Assembly: GCA_009886305.1 (NCBI GenBank)
Contig: QXZO01000167.1
Coordinates: forward strand, 1-11,258
Length of the DNA stretch: 11,258 nucleotides
DNA from: Betaproteobacteria bacterium
GTDB lineage: Bacteria > Pseudomonadota > Gammaproteobacteria > Burkholderiales > Eutrophovitaceae
Direction of reading: 5' to 3'
Below the pieces are notes generated by a model. The model searched no databases. It was given only the letters and a program-made list of their open reading frames with translations, and was not told the origin of the DNA. Each line of letters starts with the position of its first letter. The first letter of the stretch is position 1. This document shows positions 7,138 through 11,258 of the stretch, one piece after another. A program made the translations under genes and the position numbers.

Positions 7138-7955
7138 TGAACCTTGATCCTCTAGCCTATCGGTACGCGAAGTGCGCTAGTTTGATAGTAGTGACGATCA
7201 GTTGCCTTTTGATGTCAGGCGCACATGCTTTTGATCACACTCACGACCAATTTAATTTGCTGCTCGAAAAATATGTAACTTGGGATAAAAACGGCCATAA
7301 CAGCACAGTTAATTATTTTGGCTTTAGAGAAGATCAAACGACTATGATGAATTACTTAGAAAACATTGCTGCTGTTTCTAAAAATGAGTTCAATACATTT
7401 AGTAAGGAAGAACAACTAGCATTCCTCATTAATACTTATAACGCTTATACCATCTTCTGGGTTTCACAACATCACGAAACAATAGACTCTATTAAAGATT
7501 TGGGCTCACTATTCAAGAGCCCATGGAAGCACAAAAGATTTAGTCTTTTTGGAAATGTCATTAGCTTAGATTTCATAGAGCACAAACTAATAAGAGAACA
7601 AGGACGGTTTGACGAGCCAAGGATACATATGGCCGTGAACTGCGCCTCTATTAGTTGTCCGGCGCTGAGGCCAGATGCATATCAACCCTCACGTCTCGAG
7701 GACCAACTTCACGACAGCACTGTACGCTTTCTTACTGATAATAGTCGCAACCACCTTACGGGTGGAACTTTATTTATTTCTCCAATATTCAAATGGTATA
7801 AGGCTGATTTTCAGAAAAAATCTGGATCGGTACTCAAATGGATCATGGGTTACTCATCTGCCTTAAGTAAAAAATTTAACTTAGATAATCGCCAAAATAT
7901 AATAATTAAATATACAGATTACGATTGGTCGTTAAACACGCATCACCCTGAATAA
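7137..7955 (+). CDS. Secreted DUF547 domain protein
   Basis: This 272-residue protein has a Sec signal with a hydrophobic core at 14-27 and a likely cut after AHA at 29-31. The rest is a full DUF547 domain: EEQLAFLINTYNAYTIF at 91-107, IKDLGSLFKSPW at 119-130, LDFIEHKLIR at 144-153, the invariant RIHMAVNCASISCP at 162-175 (H164, N168, C169, C174), the F-L-x-D-x-x-x-N element at 198-205, and the closing YDWSLN at 262-267. The biochemical role of DUF547 is not established; the conserved His and Cys suggest a catalytic or ligand-binding site. It should act in the periplasm. Its ATG shares one base with the upstream TAA (TAATG), which indicates translational coupling to the flavoprotein fusion. 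DUF547 genes are, from memory, frequent next to arsS; a direct role in arsenosugar formation or export is only inferred. Confidence 0.9.
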   Translation: MNLDPLAYRYAKCASLIVVTISCLLMSGAHAFDHTHDQFNLLLEKYVTWDKNGHNSTVNYFGFREDQTTMMNYLENIAAVSKNEFNTFSKEEQLAFLINTYNAYTIFWVSQHHETIDSIKDLGSLFKSPWKHKRFSLFGNVISLDFIEHKLIREQGRFDEPRIHMAVNCASISCPALRPDAYQPSRLEDQLHDSTVRFLTDNSRNHLTGGTLFISPIFKWYKADFQKKSGSVLKWIMGYSSALSKKFNLDNRQNIIIKYTDYDWSLNTHHPE

Positions 7956-7966
7956 AAATCTCAGTC

Positions 7967-8653
7967 ATGCAAAAAAAAGCCTTACTATCGATAATCATTC
8001 CCGTGCGAAACGAAGAGGATTATCTTCCTACGTTGCTAAATAATCTTCACAGAAGAAAATCGGACAATACAGAAATCATAGTCGTAGACGGACGCAGTGA
8101 AGACAACACGCTGAAACTAATAAGCCATAAAAAAAATAAAGTGATTCATTCAACTCCTGGTCGAGCAACGCAAATGAATGCTGGCGCACGATGCGCTCAA
8201 GGAAACTATTTATGGTTCTTACATTCCGATTCTATGATTGACTTTGATTTTGAAAGCGTTATTTTGGCCGCATTACAAAAGCGTAAATGGGGTTGGTTTG
8301 ATATTCGTTTAAACAATCAGGAAATAATTTTCCGCATAGTTGAATCAATGATGAATTTTCGCTCAAGAATTACATACATTGCTACGGGCGATCAAGGAAT
8401 TTTTATACATAAGGATGTATTCTTAAAAAATGGGCTCTTCCCATCAGTTGCATTGATGGAAGACGTCAGCTTTTCAAAAAAAATGAAGAGCATAGAGAAA
8501 CCATTCATATGTGACGTCCCTATAAAGACATCAACTAGGCGGTGGGAGGATAATGGACCCATACGCACAATTTTTAAAATGTGGATCTTGCGACTATTAT
8601 TTTTTTTGGGTGTTCCACCAAACTGGCTTAATAAGCAGTACGACAAAAAATGA
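7967..8653 (+). CDS. TIGR04283-family arsenosugar biosynthesis glycosyltransferase (GT2-like)
   Basis: This 228-residue protein is a GT-A fold family 2 glycosyltransferase matching TIGR04283. Motifs are the opening SIIIPVRNE at 8-16, VVDGRSEDNT at 39-48 (nucleotide-sugar site, D41), GRATQMNAGA at 65-74, FLHSDS at 84-89 in the place of the metal-binding DxD, RSRITYIATGDQGIF at 132-146, LMEDVSFSKKM at 163-173, TSTRRWEDNG at 188-197 and the tail KMWILRLLFFLGVPP at 204-218. Members near arsS are thought to process the sugar part of arsenosugars, but the reaction is not proven. It lies 11 bases after the DUF547 stop and overlaps the next gene by four bases (ATGA). The weakly hydrophobic tail may allow loose membrane contact. 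No ribosome site is visible. Confidence 0.92.
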   Translation: MQKKALLSIIIPVRNEEDYLPTLLNNLHRRKSDNTEIIVVDGRSEDNTLKLISHKKNKVIHSTPGRATQMNAGARCAQGNYLWFLHSDSMIDFDFESVILAALQKRKWGWFDIRLNNQEIIFRIVESMMNFRSRITYIATGDQGIFIHKDVFLKNGLFPSVALMEDVSFSKKMKSIEKPFICDVPIKTSTRRWEDNGPIRTIFKMWILRLLFFLGVPPNWLNKQYDKK

Positions 8654-9288
8654 CTGGCGATAACGATCAATCGGGTGACACACTAATACAGATTTTTACT
8701 CGGACTCCGATTGAGGGCGAAGTCAAGACAAGACTTATTCCTAAATTAGGCGCACATCGGTCGTGTGAGCTTCAAAAACGTATGATAATTCACACTCTGG
8801 GGATCGCCCAAAACACATCATCTAAAATTGAAATCTGGGTTACACCAACTATTGATCACCCTTTTCTTCGAGGGCTAAATCCCAACTTTCAATTAAAAAT
8901 CCAAATTGGTAAAACGTTGTCTGAGCGAATGGCTTACTCGCTCGAACACGGTTTAAAAGCGTATAAAAAAGTCATCTTAATCGGCTGTGACTGCCCTACA
9001 ATTGATAATAAATTGCTAATCATGGCTCTTTCTTTGTTAGATAAACATAAATATGTATTTATACCCGTAGAGGATGGCGGATTCTCTTTGATTGGATCGG
9101 CTTTATTCTCCCGAAAAATCTTCCAAGGGGTCGTATGGAAGGGCAACTCAGTGATGGCACAGCTTAGAAATAACCTAAAAAAATATCATCAATCATGGGC
9201 AGAACTACCTACCCTCTGGGATATTGATGAATTTACTGACTTCGAACGCTTGTCTCGCCACATGCCACACTTAACAAGTAATCTTTAG
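8650..9288 (+). CDS. TIGR04282-family arsenosugar biosynthesis glycosyltransferase (CofC-like fold)
   Basis: This 212-residue cytoplasmic protein matches TIGR04282, a nucleotidyltransferase/glycosyltransferase-like family distantly resembling CofC. Motifs are FTRTPIEGEVKTRLIPKLG at 16-34 (nucleotide-binding loop with K26 and R28), ERMAYSLEHGL at 92-102, ILIGCDCPTI at 109-118, IPVEDGGFSLIGSALF at 138-153 and LPTLWDIDEFTDF at 186-198. The name of the family comes from its pairing with TIGR04283 genes and arsS, as here; an activating or sugar-transfer step on an arsenosugar precursor is plausible but unproven. The ATGA overlap with the preceding glycosyltransferase means coupled translation, and suggests the two proteins act together. 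Length is close to that usual for the family. Confidence 0.92.
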   Translation: MTGDNDQSGDTLIQIFTRTPIEGEVKTRLIPKLGAHRSCELQKRMIIHTLGIAQNTSSKIEIWVTPTIDHPFLRGLNPNFQLKIQIGKTLSERMAYSLEHGLKAYKKVILIGCDCPTIDNKLLIMALSLLDKHKYVFIPVEDGGFSLIGSALFSRKIFQGVVWKGNSVMAQLRNNLKKYHQSWAELPTLWDIDEFTDFERLSRHMPHLTSNL

Positions 9289-9353
9289 TAAATCATGTAC
9301 ATTCGCATTTCAGAAAGACGCGTATTTAAAATCAATTACATAAAATAGTAAAA
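9289..9353. promoter_or_regulatory. Short AT-rich gap with weak promoter-like elements
   Basis: These 65 bases are the only sizeable break between the glycosyltransferases and the last plus-strand gene. TTCGCA at 9302-9307 and TTTAAA at 9325-9330 are 17 bases apart and could form a weak promoter. No terminator hairpin and no ribosome site before 9354 are visible, so read-through from upstream is equally possible. Confidence 0.15.
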
Positions 9354-10469
9354 ATGAAAAAAATCGTACTCATAGGAGGGGGGCATACTCATCTAGAAAC
9401 CATCTATCGCCTAGGCGAGTCTTCATCAGTTCAAGATCATAAATTAGTCCTAATTAGCAGTGAATCGCATACCTCCTACTCGGGAATGGCCCCTGGGTTA
9501 ATCGCAGGTCACTACGCGTACGACGATTGCCATATTGATCTTAAAAAATTATGTGAAAAATATAACTATAAATTCATACAACAATCGGTTCTGAAAATTT
9601 TATCAACCGAACAAAAAATATACACCGAGACTGATACCTATCAATATGATCTTGCATCGATCAACACTGGTTCAATCCCAAATACCGATAGCGCAACTGG
9701 GATAAGAGAGTGGGCTATTCCAGTAAAACCCATTACAAATTTAGCTACAAATATCGAAACATATCTTACTCAAGTGGGTTACTCTCCGAAAAATAGCACC
9801 CATAAGATATCGATAGTTGGCGGTGGAGCGGCAAGTATTGAGATATTGCTGGCTTTGCAGTATCAAGCCAATACGCGAGGATATAACAACCTACAATACT
9901 GCCTTATAACGGCGGCAAACGATATTTTAGAAACCCATTCATTATCCGTAAGGAGACGGTTTCATAGAGTCCTTCATCAACGAGACATAACGACACACTA
10001 TAACGCCTCTGTTACTGAGGTAAACGAAGATTGTGTCAAAACAGAATCGAAAAACGTTATCCCATCGGATTTCACCATTTGGGCAACCGGTGCTGCACCT
10101 GCCCTTTGGCCTAAATTATCGGGACTGCCCACAACAAAAGATGGATATATAAAAACAGATAAGTTTCTACAAGTAAAAAATATCAATAACCTTTTTGCTA
10201 CAGGAGACGTCGCTTCTATTGAAGGTTTGGCTTATCCAAAATCCGGGGTGTACGCGGTAAAACAGGCGCGTGTACTCCAAACCAACATCAGCAATATGTT
10301 ACGCAGCGTACCACTTCAATCGTATATCCCACAGAAAAGCTCACTGGCCTTGATTAGCACCGGCGATAAAAATGCAGTGGCTTCAAAAAATATAGTATGC
10401 GCGAGTGGTCACTGGGTCTGGAAGTGGAAAGATCATATTGATCGAAAGTTCATTAATAGATTTCGATAA
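9354..10469 (+). CDS. FAD/NAD(P)-dependent oxidoreductase of the SelD N-terminal-domain type (TIGR03169-like)
   Basis: This 371-residue flavoprotein matches the family known as the N-terminal partner of selenide water dikinase SelD (TIGR03169), here as a separate protein with no SelD domain after it. Motifs are the FAD-binding VLIGGGHTHLE at 5-15, the diagnostic SYSGMAPGLIAGHY at 41-54, a second Rossmann motif ISIVGGGAAS near 150, WATGAAP near 243, the second FAD site LFATGDVAS near 285, YPKSGVYAVKQAR near 298 and a C-terminal WKWKDHIDRKFINRF that closes the family. There is no redox-active CxxC. It should be cytoplasmic. The substrate is unknown for the family. Its position behind arsS and the glycosyltransferases suggests an accessory redox role in arsenic or selenium metabolism; this is inference. 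It is convergent with the DUF3293 gene, 18 bases between stops. Confidence 0.88.
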   Translation: MKKIVLIGGGHTHLETIYRLGESSSVQDHKLVLISSESHTSYSGMAPGLIAGHYAYDDCHIDLKKLCEKYNYKFIQQSVLKILSTEQKIYTETDTYQYDLASINTGSIPNTDSATGIREWAIPVKPITNLATNIETYLTQVGYSPKNSTHKISIVGGGAASIEILLALQYQANTRGYNNLQYCLITAANDILETHSLSVRRRFHRVLHQRDITTHYNASVTEVNEDCVKTESKNVIPSDFTIWATGAAPALWPKLSGLPTTKDGYIKTDKFLQVKNINNLFATGDVASIEGLAYPKSGVYAVKQARVLQTNISNMLRSVPLQSYIPQKSSLALISTGDKNAVASKNIVCASGHWVWKWKDHIDRKFINRFR

Positions 10470-10487
10470 AACGGTAACAAATGACAT

Positions 10488-10907
10488 TTAAACTAACCAG
10501 ACTAGCTCTAGTGGTCTGAGCGCTCGAGAAAATACTATCGCGTTCTGGTTGAGTTTCTGCCCTATCCTCTTTGCTTCAAAAAGACTAATATTTATAACAA
10601 AAAAACCTAGTTCAATAGGCCATTCAGTAAAATCCGGAATTCCTAAACCAAAAAAATATCTTAAATGTCTTTTATGCAAATAACGCAAGAGAGACGCACT
10701 CCTGACCGCATTCTCGCGCTCACTTAATCGCATGGAATTAGGGTTTTCTGCACAAATAAAAGCCCATTTTTCTACTTGATACGCATTCAAACGCCAAAGC
10801 TGACGCTGCTTAAAGCCATCAATTCGGCAATCAACATGATGCCTACCGATAAGAGCCCTATAGTTGGTCTTGAGGTAAGACGCCTCATATAGGTCTCGGA
10901 CATGCAT
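10488..10907 (-). CDS. DUF3293 domain protein
   Basis: This small 139-residue cytoplasmic protein has no signal peptide or membrane segment. The sequence fits DUF3293: an N-terminal Tyr-rich strand region (YEASYLKTNYRAL at 7-19), WAFICAENPNS at 48-58 corresponding to the family's A-(F/Y)-I-T-A-x-N-P-x-S core, an RENAVRSASLLRYL helix at 64-77, a Glu-Leu-Gly-Phe-Phe segment near 98-102, and the closing KLNQNAIVF at 117-125. The function of the family is unknown. The start is set by an AGGAGG five bases upstream of the ATG, the strongest ribosome site in the window. It follows the enolase-superfamily gene by 20 bases and is probably in the same minus-strand transcript, though the two families have no known functional link. 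Confidence 0.75.
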   Translation of the reverse strand: MHVRDLYEASYLKTNYRALIGRHHVDCRIDGFKQRQLWRLNAYQVEKWAFICAENPNSMRLSERENAVRSASLLRYLHKRHLRYFFGLGIPDFTEWPIELGFFVINISLFEAKRIGQKLNQNAIVFSRALRPLELVWLV

Positions 10908-10912
10908 ATTAA

Positions 10913-10918
10913 CCTCCT
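10913..10918 (-). promoter_or_regulatory. Strong Shine-Dalgarno site of the DUF3293 gene
   Basis: On the minus strand AGGAGG is followed by TTAAT and then ATG, an almost ideal ribosome site. It fixes the start at 10907 and contrasts with the plus-strand block, where no gene has a recognisable Shine-Dalgarno sequence. Confidence 0.85.
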
Positions 10919-10927
10919 GCCAAAAAT

Positions 10928-11258
10928 CTAATTGATTTTATATTTGTTAATTATCTCCCGATTAATTTCTATACCGAGACCCGGATTATCTGAAATCTCC
11001 ACCATTCCATTTTTATTAAGTGACAAAGGGCGATCAACCAAATCATTTCGAAATGGATGCGATGACCGGTCATACTCCAAGATCGGTTGTCTTGGGAAAA
11101 GGGAATGGATTGTATCCGGGAGCGCCGCCAAAACTTGAAGAGATGCAGCCTGAGCAACCCCAGAGCCCCAAACATGGGGGTTCACTTCAATTCCATTCGC
11201 TTGAGCCAAAGTAGTAATATGCCTCGCTCCAGTAACCCCACCGCAAGACCCGATATCA
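10928..11258 (-). CDS. Mandelate racemase/muconate lactonizing enzyme family protein, C-terminal part (5' end outside window)
   Basis: The last 109 residues of an enolase-superfamily enzyme lie in this frame, open to the right edge; the N-terminal capping domain and the metal-binding Asp/Glu residues are outside. The first visible residue is the Asp of DIGSCGG, and the His of NPHVWGS comes exactly 27 residues later. This is the spacing of the Asp270-His297 dyad of mandelate racemase, the general base that removes the alpha proton of a carboxylate substrate. ILEYD further on probably holds the Glu that closes the active site, and PGLGIEI is the usual ending. The HVWGS and EYDRSSHPFR pattern is common in acid-sugar dehydratase-like members, but the substrate cannot be decided from this fragment. 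A TTG at 11209 is internal, not the start. The DUF3293 gene follows. Confidence 0.87.
   Translation of the reverse strand, partial: DIGSCGGVTGARHITTLAQANGIEVNPHVWGSGVAQAASLQVLAALPDTIHSLFPRQPILEYDRSSHPFRNDLVDRPLSLNKNGMVEISDNPGLGIEINREIINKYKIN

Noticed and set aside
7967..9288. Mycofactocin or F420 biosynthesis, suggested by the MftF-like and CofC-like folds
   Set aside because: No other mycofactocin or F420 genes are present; the two genes match the TIGR04283 and TIGR04282 families found with arsS.
10470..10487. Bidirectional terminator between the convergent stops
   Set aside because: The 18 bases hold no inverted repeat or T-run.
1..11258. CRISPR array, insertion sequence or prophage remains
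   Set aside because: No regularly spaced repeats, transposase, integrase or phage structural motifs were seen on either strand.

Overview
The window looks like a chromosomal segment of a Gram-negative bacterium, most likely a marine gammaproteobacterium. This is inferred from the lipoprotein and Sec signals, the family mix and the moderate to low GC; no rRNA or other taxonomic marker is present. I see no tRNA, rRNA, CRISPR array, transposase or phage gene.

Layout. (1) 1-1564, minus: the first 521 codons of an N-acyl-D-amino-acid deacylase-type amidohydrolase, running off the left edge. (2) 1674-3761, minus: two genes 9 bases apart, a secreted SRPBCC-fold protein followed by a large lipoprotein of unknown function. 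(3) 3762-3845: a short divergent intergenic region. (4) 3846-10469, plus: six genes in one direction. They encode the radical SAM enzyme ArsS, a VTT (TVP38/TMEM64) membrane domain fused to a pyridine-nucleotide disulfide oxidoreductase, a secreted DUF547 protein, two small glycosyltransferases of the TIGR04283 and TIGR04282 types, and a flavoprotein of the type otherwise found fused to the N-terminus of SelD. (5) 10488-11258, minus: a DUF3293 protein preceded by the C-terminal third of an enolase-superfamily (mandelate racemase/muconate lactonizing) enzyme that runs off the right edge.

The central block is best read as an arsenosugar biosynthesis locus. ArsS is the recognisable radical SAM enzyme of that pathway, acting on methylated arsenic made by ArsM. 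The two glycosyltransferases belong to families named for their association with this pathway. The fused flavoprotein, the DUF547 protein and the SelD-type flavoprotein are accessory genes without an established step. The four genes from 4960 to 9288 are tightly packed (overlaps of 1 and 4 bases, one gap of 11), so they are probably co-transcribed. arsM, an ArsR regulator and selD are all absent from the window. The divergent lipoprotein/SRPBCC pair may or may not belong to the same system.

Points most worth a second look: the Tyr that replaces the usual catalytic His in the VTT-flavoprotein fusion, as in MerA; a Cys-rich ArsS tail without selenocysteine beside a stand-alone SelD-type flavoprotein; the HxCxCxH motif in the unknown lipoprotein; and the near absence of Shine-Dalgarno sequences across the arsenosugar block.
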